The notes under the pieces were generated by a model, which saw only the letters and a list, made by a program, of their open reading frames with translations, was not told the origin of the DNA and did not search any database. Both the position numbers and the translations under genes were made by a program. From positions 1 to 61,144 of the forward strand of contig JBIQJY010000016.1 in the NCBI GenBank assembly GCA_044507065.1: a DNA stretch of 61,144 nucleotides. The letters are read 5' to 3'. The stretch is from SCN-69-37 sp044507065 (lineage in GTDB: Bacteria; Acidobacteriota; Vicinamibacteria; Vicinamibacterales; SCN-69-37). Shown one piece after another: positions 43,710-53,377 of this stretch (its first letter is position 1; every line of letters starts with the position of its first letter).

Positions 43710-45073
43710 GCAAGAAGCCATCACGCGCCGTGTTCGCCTGCCAGTCCTGTGGCGCCCAGTCGCCCAAGTGGCTGGGACGCTGCCCCGACTGCGGTGCGTG
43801 GAACTCGATGGTCGAAGAACAGCCATTGATCACGCCCGAGCCGCGCGGCGCTGTCGCCGCCATGGGCGGGCGCGGCGCGCAGCGCTACGCGGACGTCGAC
43901 GTCGTGGTGTCGGAGCGGCTGCCGAGCGGCATCAGCGAGTTCGACCGCGTGCTGGGCGGCGGCATCGTGCCCGGATCGCTCGTGCTGCTCGGCGGCGAGC
44001 CGGGCATCGGCAAGTCGACGCTGCTGCTGCAGGCCGCCGCGCACTTCGCCGCCGTCGTCGGGCCCGTGCTCTACTGCTCGGGCGAGGAATCCGAGCACCA
44101 GGTGAAGATGCGCGGCGAACGGCTCGGCGTGAAGGACGCGCCGCTCTACCTGCTCGCCGAGACGTGCATCGAACGGCTCATCGAGGAAGTCGAGCGTCTC
44201 AAGCCGGCACTGCTCATCGTCGACTCGATCCAGACGGTGTTCTCGCTCAAGGTGCAGTCGGCCCCCGGCAGCGTCAGCCAGGTGCGGCAGGCGGCTACCG
44301 ATCTGCTGTTCACCGCGAAGGGACGCAACCTGCCGACCATCCTCGTCGGTCACGTCACGAAGGACGGAAGCCTGGCCGGGCCGAAGGTGCTCGAGCACGT
44401 CGTCGACACGGTGCTGTATTTCGAAGGGGAACAGCACCATTCGCACCGCGTCGTGCGCGCCGTGAAGAACCGGTTCGGCGCGGTGAGCGAACTCGGCGTG
44501 TTCGAAATGACGGGCGGCGGTCTCGTGCCGGTGGCCAATCCGTCGCGGCTGTTCCTGGCGGAGCGATCGCTCAACGTGCCGGGATCGGCCGTGCTCTGCA
44601 CCATCGAGGGATCCCGACCGATCCTCGTCGAGGTGCAGGCGCTCGTGAGTGCCGCCACGTACGGCAACGCGCGCCGAACGGCGAATGGACTCGACCAGAA
44701 CCGGCTGTCGCTGCTGCTGGCCGTGCTCGACAAGCGCGCCGGTCTGAGCCTGGTCACCGACGACGTGTTCGTCAACGTCGCGGGGGGCATGCGCGTGGAT
44801 GAACCGGCCGCCGATCTGGCGGTACTGGCCGCGGTGGCCTCGAGCCTCCGCAATCGCGCGCTGCCGTCCGACGCGGTCATCTTCGGCGAGGTCGGCCTGG
44901 CCGGCGAGGTGCGCGCCACCGGGCAGGCGTCGCTGCGTGTGCGCGAAGCGGCCCAGCTCGGGTTCACCCGGTGCATCGTCCCCGAGGGGAACGTGTCGCC
45001 CGCCGACCTGCCGCCGTCGATGACCATGACGGGCGTGCGCACGGTGGCCGAGGCGCTCGAGGCGCTGCTCTAA
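43706..45073 (+). CDS. radA: DNA repair protein RadA
   Basis: RadA promotes branch migration in recombinational repair. The 455-residue protein has the N-terminal zinc finger (Cys12, Cys15, Cys26, Cys29). The RecA-like core has Walker A GGEPGIGKST, and the RadA signature is VKNRFG. A C-terminal Lon-like domain has VNVAGGMRVDEPAADLAV. It starts with GTG overlapping the alr stop. disA, which follows radA in Bacillus, is not present. Confidence 0.97.
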   Translation: MSKKPSRAVFACQSCGAQSPKWLGRCPDCGAWNSMVEEQPLITPEPRGAVAAMGGRGAQRYADVDVVVSERLPSGISEFDRVLGGGIVPGSLVLLGGEPGIGKSTLLLQAAAHFAAVVGPVLYCSGEESEHQVKMRGERLGVKDAPLYLLAETCIERLIEEVERLKPALLIVDSIQTVFSLKVQSAPGSVSQVRQAATDLLFTAKGRNLPTILVGHVTKDGSLAGPKVLEHVVDTVLYFEGEQHHSHRVVRAVKNRFGAVSELGVFEMTGGGLVPVANPSRLFLAERSLNVPGSAVLCTIEGSRPILVEVQALVSAATYGNARRTANGLDQNRLSLLLAVLDKRAGLSLVTDDVFVNVAGGMRVDEPAADLAVLAAVASSLRNRALPSDAVIFGEVGLAGEVRATGQASLRVREAAQLGFTRCIVPEGNVSPADLPPSMTMTGVRTVAEALEALL

Positions 45074-45137
45074 CCCGACAATGTGCGGCCCGCCGCGGGT
45101 ACGGCCACGCGGCCCGGGGCCGCCCAACGCCGTACGC

Positions 45138-45143
45138 TAAGAT
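45138..45143 (+). promoter_or_regulatory. -10-like hexamer TAAGAT before PIN/TRAM gene
   Basis: TAAGAT ends seven bases before the GTG start at 45151. No Shine-Dalgarno and no clear -35 are seen. It belongs to the TANNNT leaderless-type set. Confidence 0.45.
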
Positions 45144-45150
45144 ATCCCTC

Positions 45151-46191
45151 GTGCACGGCCACTTGCTCGTGCGGGCACTATTCGCCGCGATCGTCATCTA
45201 CCTGGCGACTTTCATCCGCCCCATCGAGGGGTCGCTCGTCGTCAACATCCTGATCGGCGCGTTCGTGGCCGCCGTTATCGTTGCCTCCGAGTCGCGCCTG
45301 CGCGACACCGCCGTCACGACGCTGCTCGGGGCGCTGCTCGGATTTGCCGTCGGCCTGGCGATCGCGCGCCAGATCGGCGGCGCGCTGTTCTGGGCCGACA
45401 CCCAGAGCACCCAGGTCCGCTTCCTGCACGGCCTGACCGTCGTCGTTCTGCCGTACCTCGGGTTGATGTTCGGGATCCGGAAGAGCGAGTGGCTCGAGCC
45501 GGCGAAGTTCGTCTCGCTGTTCCGCGATGCCCGGCCGCAGAAGCACTACCGCATTCTCGACACGAGCGTCATCATCGATGGCCGCATTGCCGACATCGTC
45601 GAGACGGGGTTCCTCGATGGCACGCTCGTCGTGCCGCAGTTCGTCCTCAAGGAGCTGCAGATGGTGGCCGACTCGTCCGATGCGCTCAAGCGCAACCGCG
45701 GTCGGCGCGGCCTCGACATCCTGCACCGCATCCAGAAGATGGCCGGCGTCGACGTCCTGATCTCGGAGCTGGACTACCCGCAGGTCAAGGAAGTGGACAT
45801 GAAGCTGATCGAGCTGGCGCGCGCGCTGCTCGGACGCATCGTGACCAACGACTTCAACCTGAACAAGGTCGCGCAGCTGCGCGGCGTCGAGGTGCTCAAC
45901 ATCAACGAGCTGGCCAATGCGCTGCGCCCGGTGGTGCTGCCCGGCGAGCTGATGAACGTGTTCATCCTCAAGGAAGGCAAGGAGCAGAACCAGGGCGTGG
46001 CCTATCTCGACGATGGGACGATGGTCGTGGTCGACAATGCGCGGACGCGCATCGGACGCAACCTCGATATCGTCGTCACGAGCGTCCTGCAGACGACGGC
46101 GGGCCGCATGATCTTCGGTCGACACGCCGAGAGCGACGGGCCGCGGTCGGACGACACGGGCCGGCGGCCGCGGCCGACCGCGCACGCGTGA
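45151..46191 (+). CDS. Membrane-anchored PIN/TRAM-domain protein (YacL-like)
   Basis: This protein of 346 residues has about four N-terminal membrane segments. A PIN-type nuclease domain follows (ILDTSVIIDGRIADI, LVVPQFVLKELQ, IVTNDFNLNKVA) with the expected acidic residues. A C-terminal TRAM domain (GVAYLDDGTMVVVDNAR) is an RNA-binding fold. It matches Bacillus YacL, which sits in the same place before ispD. The start is GTG at 45151; a second GTG at 45169 is possible. The target RNA is unknown. Confidence 0.88.
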   Translation: MHGHLLVRALFAAIVIYLATFIRPIEGSLVVNILIGAFVAAVIVASESRLRDTAVTTLLGALLGFAVGLAIARQIGGALFWADTQSTQVRFLHGLTVVVLPYLGLMFGIRKSEWLEPAKFVSLFRDARPQKHYRILDTSVIIDGRIADIVETGFLDGTLVVPQFVLKELQMVADSSDALKRNRGRRGLDILHRIQKMAGVDVLISELDYPQVKEVDMKLIELARALLGRIVTNDFNLNKVAQLRGVEVLNINELANALRPVVLPGELMNVFILKEGKEQNQGVAYLDDGTMVVVDNARTRIGRNLDIVVTSVLQTTAGRMIFGRHAESDGPRSDDTGRRPRPTAHA

Positions 46192-46288
46192 GTTCGAAAC
46201 ACCCGGTACCGCCCCGGTTGCCTGTCGCGCCCTTCCGGTCCGGCGGCGGCGGGCCTCGACGTCGCAACCGCCACGCCATCTACACATC

Positions 46289-47446
46289 ATGTCGGTAGGA
46301 GTCATCATCGTCGCCGGCGGACGCGGCGCGCGCGCGGGCGGAGCAGTGCCCAAGCAACTCGTCGACCTGGGCGGCCGCACGGTGCTGCAGCGCAGCATCG
46401 CCGCGTTCGACGCGCATCCGGATGTCGCCACCATCGTCGTGGTCCTGCCGGCCGAGCTGCTGCCGGAGGCGGCCGGGTTGATGGGCACGACGCGCGTGCC
46501 GGTCCGGGCGGTCGCCGGCGGCACGCGGCGCCAGGACTCGGTCCGTGCCGGCGTCGACGCGCTGGCCGCCGAGGCGACCGTCGTGCTGGTCCACGATGCC
46601 GCGCGGCCATTTGTCGACAGCGGCGTCATCGACCGCGTCATTGCGGCAACTGCCGGTGCGGGGGCTGTCGTGCCGGCGGTCGCCGCGCGCGACACGATCA
46701 AGCGCGTGGCGGGCCGAACGTCCCTGGTGACCGAAACGATCCCGCGCGACGAGGTGTGGCTGGCGCAGACGCCGCAGGGATTCACGCGGGACGTCCTCGT
46801 CGAGGCCGTCGCGCTTGGCGCCTCGGGCGTCGAGGCGACCGACGAGGCGACGCTGGCGGAGCGGGCCGGGCACGCGGTGGCCATCGTGCCTGGTGATGAG
46901 CGAAACGTGAAGATCACGACAGCCGACGATCTGGAGGCCGCGCGGATGCAGTACGCAGGGACGTCGCGAATCGGCACGGGCTACGACCTGCATCGGCTCG
47001 TGGCGGGCCGTCGGCTGGTGCTGGCCGGCGAGGTGCTGCCATCGGAGACCGGGCCGCTCGGGCACTCCGACGGTGACGTCGTCTGCCACGCACTGGCCGA
47101 TGCGATGTTCGGTGCGGCCGGTGCCGGCGACATCGGCCAGCACTTTTCAAACACCGATCCGCGCTGGAAGGACGTCGCGGGTCTGGACCTGCTCGCGCGG
47201 ACGGTTGCCATCGTCGCCGAGCGTGGCTGGCGCGTCGCCAACGTCGACGTCACCGTCATTCTCGAGCGCCCGAAGCTCGTGCCGCACCTGGCGGCCATTC
47301 GCGGCAATCTCGCCGCTGTCCTCGGGATCGAGCTGGCGCAGGTGAGCGTGAAGGCGAAGACGAACGAGGGCGTCGACGCGGTCGGTCGCGGTGAGGCCAT
47401 CGCGGCGCATGCGGTCGCGCTCGTGGTGCCGGGGGCGCGGGCATGA
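46289..47446 (+). CDS. ispDF: Bifunctional IspD-IspF fusion protein
   Basis: This single protein of 385 residues joins two MEP-pathway enzymes. Residues 1-222 are IspD cytidylyltransferase, with IIVAGGRGARAGG (atypical AxGxG-type loop), VLVHDAARPFV and AQTPQGF. Residues 226-385 are IspF cyclase, with RIGTGYDLHRL carrying metal ligands Asp233 and His235, GPLGHSDGDVVCHAL and VKAKTNEGVDAVGRGE. The fusion links steps before and after IspE. The start is ATG at 46289. Its stop overlaps gltX. Confidence 0.95.
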   Translation: MSVGVIIVAGGRGARAGGAVPKQLVDLGGRTVLQRSIAAFDAHPDVATIVVVLPAELLPEAAGLMGTTRVPVRAVAGGTRRQDSVRAGVDALAAEATVVLVHDAARPFVDSGVIDRVIAATAGAGAVVPAVAARDTIKRVAGRTSLVTETIPRDEVWLAQTPQGFTRDVLVEAVALGASGVEATDEATLAERAGHAVAIVPGDERNVKITTADDLEAARMQYAGTSRIGTGYDLHRLVAGRRLVLAGEVLPSETGPLGHSDGDVVCHALADAMFGAAGAGDIGQHFSNTDPRWKDVAGLDLLARTVAIVAERGWRVANVDVTVILERPKLVPHLAAIRGNLAAVLGIELAQVSVKAKTNEGVDAVGRGEAIAAHAVALVVPGARA

Positions 47447-48927
47447 CGCCGACGCGCGTGCGCTTCGCGCCGAGTCCCACCGGGCAGCTGCATGTGGGCA
47501 ACGTGCGCACGGCGCTGTTCAACTGGTTCGTGGCGCGACGGCACGGCGGCACGTTCATCCTGCGCATCGAGGACACCGACCGCGAGCGGTCGACGGTCGC
47601 TTTCGAGCAGGCGATGGTCGAGGATCTCCGCTGGCTCGGTCTGACCTGGGACGAGGGCCCGGACGCGGGTGGTCCGTTCGCGCCGTACCGGCAGTCCGAG
47701 CGCACGCCGCGCTACGAGGCCGCAGCCGCTGACCTGCGCGCACGGGGACTGGCGTACTACTGCTTCTGTTCGCCCGCGCAACTCGATGCGGAGCGCGAGG
47801 CCGCGCTGGCCGACGGACGGCCGCCGCGCTACAGCGGACGCTGCCGGGCGATCGATGCGGCCGAGGCGAACCGCCGTGTCGAGGCCGGCACGCCCGCGGC
47901 GCTGCGGTTCGCGGTGCCCGCCGGCGATCGCGACCTGACCTTCCACGACGTCGTGCGGGGGCCGGTGACGGTGAACACCTCGATCATCGGCGACTTCGTC
48001 ATCGTGCGATCGGGCGGGTCGCCCAACTACAACTTCGCCGTGGTGATCGATGATGCGGACATGCAGGTGTCGATGGTGATTCGGGGTGAAGACCACATCT
48101 CGAACACGCCGCGGCAGCTGCTGATCTACGAGGCCCTGGGCCGCCCGGTGCCCGTCTTCGCGCACCTGTCGCTCGTACTCGGCGCCGATCACGCGCCGCT
48201 CTCGAAGCGCCACGGCGTGACGAGCGTGTCGGAGTTCCGTGCGCGGGGGTACCTGCCCGAGGCTCTGGTCAACTATCTCGCGCTGCTCGGCTGGTCGCCC
48301 GGCGACGAGGAAGAGATCGTGCCGATTGACGAGATGGTCCGTCGATTCGATCTCGCCTCGGTCAGCCGGAGTCCGGCGGTGTTCGACTTCGACAAGCTCG
48401 CGTGGATGAACCGGCAGTACATGAAGCAGGTGCCCGTCGCGCGGATCGCGCGCGATGCGGCGCCGTATTTCGTGGAGCGCGGGTTCGTGCGTACGCCCAC
48501 CGATGCGGCCATCGAGTACCTGGCATCGCTGCTGCCCATGGCCGTCGGATCGGTCGACACGCTCGCGGAAATCGTCGAGCGGGTGGCGTTCGTCTTTGCG
48601 TGGGATGCCGATGCGGCGCACGCACTGGTCGCGGCCGAGCCCGACGGCGCGCGGGTGGTCGAGGCGTTTGCCACGGCGATTGCCGAGATCGGCCCGTTGA
48701 CCGATCGGGAGCGTTTTCGCGCGGCGGTCGCGCGGGCCAGGACGGCGACGGGCCTCAAGGGCCGCGCGCTCCTGCACCCGCTGCGGGTGGTCCTGACGGG
48801 CGCCGAATCCGGGCCCGAACTCGACATCGCCGTGCCGGCCATCGAGCACGGCGCCGCGCTCGACCCGTCCGCCGGCGTTGCGGCCGTGCCATCCTGTCTC
48901 AGGCGCCTGCGCCCGGTCGCCTCGTAG
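47443..48927 (+). CDS. gltX: Glutamyl-tRNA synthetase
   Basis: GltX charges tRNA-Glu. The 494-residue class I synthetase has the HIGH-like HVGN in APSPTGQLHVGNVRTALFNW and the KMSKS-like LSKRHGVTS at about residues 252-260. RIEDTDRERS and RGEDHISNTPRQLLIYEAL are also present. The ATG overlaps the ispDF stop. Its own stop codon TAG is the first TAG of an 8-bp tandem array. A nondiscriminating enzyme is possible and cannot be judged here. Confidence 0.96.
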   Translation: MTPTRVRFAPSPTGQLHVGNVRTALFNWFVARRHGGTFILRIEDTDRERSTVAFEQAMVEDLRWLGLTWDEGPDAGGPFAPYRQSERTPRYEAAAADLRARGLAYYCFCSPAQLDAEREAALADGRPPRYSGRCRAIDAAEANRRVEAGTPAALRFAVPAGDRDLTFHDVVRGPVTVNTSIIGDFVIVRSGGSPNYNFAVVIDDADMQVSMVIRGEDHISNTPRQLLIYEALGRPVPVFAHLSLVLGADHAPLSKRHGVTSVSEFRARGYLPEALVNYLALLGWSPGDEEEIVPIDEMVRRFDLASVSRSPAVFDFDKLAWMNRQYMKQVPVARIARDAAPYFVERGFVRTPTDAAIEYLASLLPMAVGSVDTLAEIVERVAFVFAWDADAAHALVAAEPDGARVVEAFATAIAEIGPLTDRERFRAAVARARTATGLKGRALLHPLRVVLTGAESGPELDIAVPAIEHGAALDPSAGVAAVPSCLRRLRPVAS

Positions 48928-48963
48928 CCTTGCAGCCTCGTAGCCTTGTAGCCTTGTAGCCTT
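48924..48963. repeat. Five-unit 8-bp tandem array (GTAGCCTT/C) between gltX and rlmB
   Basis: Five units of GTAGCCTT/GTAGCCTC (one GCAGCCTC) run head to tail. The first unit supplies the gltX stop codon. CCTGGAG and the rlmB GTG follow within 12 bases. The repeat unit is the same as before dnaB, 7.7 kb upstream. Confidence 0.9.
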
Positions 48964-48974
48964 CCTGGAGTCCC

Positions 48975-49715
48975 GTGTCTGTCATCTACGGCATCAATCC
49001 CGTGTCCGAGGCGCTCAAGACGCGCCGCGTCTCGAAACTCGTCCACGAGCGCGGCGCGGGGCCGCGCGTCGACGCACTCATCGCGCGCGCGCACGAGCTG
49101 CGCCTGGAAACGGAGACCGTCGATCGCCGCGCGCTCGATCGGATGACACGCGGCGGCGTGCATCAGGGCGTGGCGGCCGAACTGCAGCCGCTGCCGGCCT
49201 ACACGGTCGAGGAACTGGTGGCCGAGGCGAGCGGGCCGCCGCTCTTGCTCGTGCTCGACAGCGTCGAGGACCCGCAGAATGTCGGGGCCATCATCCGGTC
49301 GGCTGATGCGGCCGGCGTCGACGGGCTGATCCGGCAGGCGCGTCACGCCGCGCCGCTCGATGGCGCGACGGCCCGCGCCTCGGCCGGCGCCGTCAGCCAC
49401 GTGAAGATTGCCACGGTCGTCAACGTCTCGCGTGCGATTGAGGAACTGAAGGCGCTCAATGTCTGGACGGTTGGCCTCGACGATGGGGCGTCCGAGTCGT
49501 ATGACGAGGTCGACTACACCGCGCCGACGGCATTTGTCGTCGGGGCCGAGGGCACCGGCATGCGGCGGCTCGTGCGCGAGAGCTGCGATCGGCTCGTGTC
49601 GATCCCGATGACCGGCATGGTCTCGAGCCTCAACGTCTCGGTGGCGACCGGGGTGGCCTTGTTCGAGGCCGTGCGCCAGCGTCGGCGGGCCGCCCGGACG
49701 GCCGGGGAAGGCTGA
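48975..49715 (+). CDS. rlmB: 23S rRNA 2'-O-methyltransferase RlmB (SpoU/TrmH family)
   Basis: RlmB methylates G2251 of 23S rRNA in E. coli. The 246-residue protein has an N-terminal substrate-binding domain (IYGINPVSEALKTRRVSKL). The SPOUT domain has VLDSVEDPQNVGAIIRSADA, VVGAEGTGMRRLVRESCD and IPMTGMVSSLNVSVATGVAL. The start is GTG at 48975 with CTGGAG upstream. Bacillus YacO sits at the same place after gltX and cysS. Confidence 0.93.
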   Translation: MSVIYGINPVSEALKTRRVSKLVHERGAGPRVDALIARAHELRLETETVDRRALDRMTRGGVHQGVAAELQPLPAYTVEELVAEASGPPLLLVLDSVEDPQNVGAIIRSADAAGVDGLIRQARHAAPLDGATARASAGAVSHVKIATVVNVSRAIEELKALNVWTVGLDDGASESYDEVDYTAPTAFVVGAEGTGMRRLVRESCDRLVSIPMTGMVSSLNVSVATGVALFEAVRQRRRAARTAGEG

Positions 49716-49843
49716 TGGCCCGGGGCCGCGACGACATCCGGTAGCGCAAAGGTCCCGGACCGTGAGACACTGTGAGGTCCGACCCGGAGCGGTGTGTTCG
49801 CCCGGGGCAGGGGCGCGCCGGAGGACGGGCGGGGGTCGGGAGG

Positions 49844-49873
49844 TTGCCGCTTTGGCACATTCCGTGCTAGCAT
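49844..49873 (+). promoter_or_regulatory. Promoter of the tRNA-tuf cluster
   Basis: TTGCCG (49844-49849) and TAGCAT (49868-49873) are separated by 18 bases. Transcription would start about eight bases before the first tRNA. The rest of the 172-base spacer after rlmB is GC-rich with no gene. Confidence 0.6.
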
Positions 49874-49887
49874 TCCCGGTTTGTTCG

Positions 49888-49964
49888 GCTGGCGTAGCTC
49901 AGTCTGGTAGAGCAGCTGATTTGTAATCAGCTGGTCGGGGGTTCGAATCCCTTCGCCAGCTCCA
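49888..49964 (+). tRNA. tRNA-Thr (anticodon TGT)
   Basis: The acceptor GCTGGCG pairs with CGCCAGC. The anticodon arm is GCTGA-TTTGTAA-TCAGC, and the T arm has GGTTCGAATCC. CCA is encoded at 49962-49964. It is the first of four tRNAs in the same order as thrU-tyrU-glyT-thrT in front of E. coli tufB. Confidence 0.96.
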
Positions 49965-50040
49965 GATTTCAGTCGTCGCTCCTCGAAAGACACGCCACGA
50001 AGGAACGTGTGACGAGAGTGGCACGGACGAGCCGGGACTC

Positions 50041-50126
50041 GGCGAGGTAGCGAAGCGGTCAAACGCAGCAGACTGTAAATCTGTCGCCCTAGGGCTTCGA
50101 AGGTTCGAATCCTTCCCTCGCCACCA
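50041..50126 (+). tRNA. tRNA-Tyr (anticodon GTA)
   Basis: The acceptor GGCGAGG pairs with CCTCGCC. The anticodon arm is GCAGA-CTGTAAA-TCTGT. A long variable arm (CGCCCTAGGGCTTCG region) marks a class II tRNA, as expected for Tyr. CCA is encoded. Confidence 0.96.
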
Positions 50127-50311
50127 TTCGACTCGGTCCTTCGGGCCCTCATACGGGGCTCGCCGGCCGGGTCGGGTGTCCCCGGTGGGTGCGGCCAGTC
50201 GAGGGGCGGAGAAGAACAGGAGCGCGGGCCGGTCGCGCCAGATCGCCAGCAGGCAGGTTGCACGTCGTCGGGTCGCAGGTGATTGAAGACCAGCGGAGTC
50301 GAGGGACGAAG

Positions 50312-50386
50312 GCGGGAGTAACTCAGTGGTAGAGTCACAGCCTTCCAAGCTGTTGGTCGCGGGTTCGATCCCCGTCTCCCGCTCCA
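50312..50386 (+). tRNA. tRNA-Gly (anticodon TCC)
   Basis: The acceptor GCGGGAG pairs with CTCCCGC. The anticodon arm is ACAGC-CTTCCAA-GCTGT, and CCA is encoded at 50384-50386. The 185-base spacer after tRNA-Tyr shows no gene. The bases after this tRNA and after tRNA-Tyr share CCATTCGACTCG. Confidence 0.96.
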
Positions 50387-50482
50387 TTCGACTCGCCTGG
50401 TCGTTCGCTCGCGGTGCCGGTCGCCGCGTTGGAGTCGCGAGGACAGGTCCCTGAGCGAGCCGCGCGAGTGGCGGGTCGAAGC

Positions 50483-50558
50483 GCCGATGTAGCTCAGTTG
50501 GCAGAGCACGTCCTTGGTAAGGACGAGGTCACCGGTTCGATCCCGGTCATCGGCTCCA
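50483..50558 (+). tRNA. tRNA-Thr (anticodon GGT)
   Basis: The acceptor GCCGATG pairs with CATCGGC. The anticodon arm is CGTCC-TTGGTAA-GGACG, and CCA is encoded at 50556-50558. It is the last tRNA before tuf. The following 252 bases up to tuf hold no gene, only GC-rich sequence with a GTGGGGTCCCC palindrome near 50755. Confidence 0.96.
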
Positions 50559-50810
50559 ACCTTCGCCAGGCGCTTGCGGCGCCGGTTGGCCGGTCGCGTC
50601 GGCCGAGCGCGTTGCGAAGCTTGCCGGCCGCAGCCGCGAGTGGTGCGGGCGATGGCGGACGTGGACGGACTGGGCGGCTGGATGTCGCAGGCGCAGGTTG
50701 TGGCGGGTGGACGACCCCCCGCCCGGTAGTGAACGAAGGCGTGGGCAGAGGGACGTGGGGTCCCCGCCCCTCGATGGCGAAGGACGCCATTCAAGCGAGG
50801 ACGGAGAGCA

Positions 50811-52010
<1,200 letters not shown>

Positions 52011-52018
52011 TCCGCCGT

Positions 52019-52053
52019 CGCGCGGTCCCCGTCCATCGGGACGGGGCCGCGCG
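52019..52053 (+). terminator. Long GC-rich hairpin after tuf
   Basis: CGCGCGG plus CCCCGTCC pairs with GGACGGGG plus CCGCGCG with one bulged T and a four-base loop. No T tract follows. It may be a partial terminator or an mRNA processing or stability element between tuf and rpmG. Confidence 0.6.
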
Positions 52054-52076
52054 CTGGCGAGATTCGGGGACGGAAC

Positions 52077-52226
52077 ATGCGCGAGATAGTCACGCTGGCG
52101 TGCACCGATTGCAAACGCCGGAATTACAGCACGACGAAGAATCGTCGGAAGAGCTCTGAACGGCTGGAGTTCAGCAAGTACTGCCGGTTCTGCCGCAAGC
52201 ACACGGCGCACCGGGAGAGCAAGTAG
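52077..52226 (+). CDS. rpmG: 50S ribosomal protein L33
   Basis: This 49-residue protein is bL33. It begins MREIVTLACTDCKRRNYSTT and has a second pair in CRFCRKH, so it keeps the four-cysteine zinc-binding form. The ATG at 52077 is preceded by GGGGACGGAAC. It sits between tuf and tRNA-Trp, as in many bacteria. No other frame here is plausible. Confidence 0.95.
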   Translation: MREIVTLACTDCKRRNYSTTKNRRKSSERLEFSKYCRFCRKHTAHRESK

Positions 52227-52278
52227 GTCGGGTCGGACGTGCGGGAGGTCTGGAGGGCGACCCCTCCGGATCGGAGTA

Positions 52279-52354
52279 GGCCAGTAGCTCAACTGGTAGA
52301 GCATCGGTCTCCAAAACCGAGGGCTGGGGGTTCGAGTCCCTCCTGGCCTGCCAG
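52279..52354 (+). tRNA. tRNA-Trp (anticodon CCA)
   Basis: The acceptor AGGCCAG pairs with CTGGCCT. The anticodon arm is TCGGT-CTCCAAA-ACCGA. The discriminator is G, and CCA is encoded at 52352-52354. Its place between rpmG and secE is conserved in many phyla. Confidence 0.96.
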
Positions 52355-52439
52355 AATCTGATGCGCCGGGCCGCGGGAAGCCGCCGGCCGGGCGGGTGGC
52401 GGGATGACGGGGCCCGGCCACCGAAGGAACACGCAGACG

Positions 52440-52679
52440 ATGTTGGATACCCTCAAGGAATCGCCTGATCATGTGAGCGGCTGGTTCGGGCGCGCGCGCC
52501 AGTTCCTGGTCGAGGTCCGCGCCGAACTGTCGCGGGTCACCTGGCCGTCGCGGCGCGAGGTCTGGGCGACAACCGTGGTGGTCATCCTGATTTCGTCGAT
52601 CATCGGGATCTACCTGTACGTGGTGGATCTGAGCTTGTCGGCACTGGTCGCATGGGTGTTCGGCCGGGCTGGGAATTAA
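52440..52679 (+). CDS. secE: Preprotein translocase subunit SecE
   Basis: SecE clamps the SecY channel. This is the short one-helix form of 79 residues. An amphipathic segment FLVEVRAELSRVTWPSRREV is followed by one membrane helix (ATTVVVILISSIIGIYLYVV). The ATG at 52440 is the usual distance before the conserved VTWPSR. An in-frame upstream ATG at 52404 would add 12 residues. nusG follows. Confidence 0.95.
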   Translation: MLDTLKESPDHVSGWFGRARQFLVEVRAELSRVTWPSRREVWATTVVVILISSIIGIYLYVVDLSLSALVAWVFGRAGN

Positions 52680-52727
52680 CGTCGGCGCAGGTCGGCAGGG
52701 GTCCGCAGGCGGGGCTCGTCGCACACA

Positions 52728-53270
52728 ATGACAGACGACAAGACCAAGCAGTGGTACATCATCCACACCTACTCGGGCTTCGAGAACAAGGTGCGCGAAT
52801 CTCTCGAGCAGCGGGTGCAGGCCTACGGGCTGCAGGACGAGATTGGCGAAGTGCTCATTCCGACCGAGGACGTCGTCGAGAAGCGCGGCGGCCGCGAGGT
52901 GAAGAGCTCACGCCGGTTCTTTCCCGGCTACATCCTGGTCGAGATGCACATGTCGGACAACGCCTGGCATGTGGTGAAGAACACGCCCAAGGTGACCGGG
53001 TTCGTCGGCGCCGGCGCCAAGCCGTCGCCGCTCTCGCGTGAGGAGGTCGACCAGATCCTCCACCAGGTGACGGTCGCGGCCGAGAAGCCGAAGCCGAAGT
53101 ATTCCTTCGAGCGTGGCGATCAGGTGCGCATCAACGAGGGGCCGTTCGCCAGCTTCAACGGGACGGTCGACGACGTGAACGCGGACAAGAACACGTTGAA
53201 GGTCATGGTGACGATCTTCGGTCGTGCCACGCCGGTGGAACTGGACTTCCTGCAGGTCGAGAAGCTGTAG
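52728..53270 (+). CDS. nusG: Transcription termination/antitermination protein NusG
   Basis: NusG binds RNA polymerase and couples it to the ribosome or Rho. The 180-residue protein has the NGN domain (WYIIHTYSGFENKVRESLEQ, RRFFPGYILVEM, TGFVGAG). The C-terminal KOW domain is FERGDQVRINEGPFASFNGT. There is no large insert. It is followed by a 107-base spacer carrying a hairpin element before rplK. Confidence 0.97.
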   Translation: MTDDKTKQWYIIHTYSGFENKVRESLEQRVQAYGLQDEIGEVLIPTEDVVEKRGGREVKSSRRFFPGYILVEMHMSDNAWHVVKNTPKVTGFVGAGAKPSPLSREEVDQILHQVTVAAEKPKPKYSFERGDQVRINEGPFASFNGTVDDVNADKNTLKVMVTIFGRATPVELDFLQVEKL

Positions 53271-53377
53271 GTGGACATCGCGAGCCTCGCGCCGTGCTGG
53301 CGCGGCGGTGAGCGCCGCGAGCGGCGGGAGTCGCGGGCAGCGAGTGGGGGTGGGGCCCCACGAGCGAGTTAAAGACG
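53271..53377 (+). repeat. Intercistronic hairpin element upstream of rplK
   Basis: GTGGGG (53343-53348) pairs with CCCCAC (53355-53360) around loop GTGGGG, then GAGTTAAAGACG precedes the ATG. The loop and trailing TTAAAGACG closely match the element before nuoD. The upstream part again carries GAGCGGCG-type palindromes. Confidence 0.7.
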
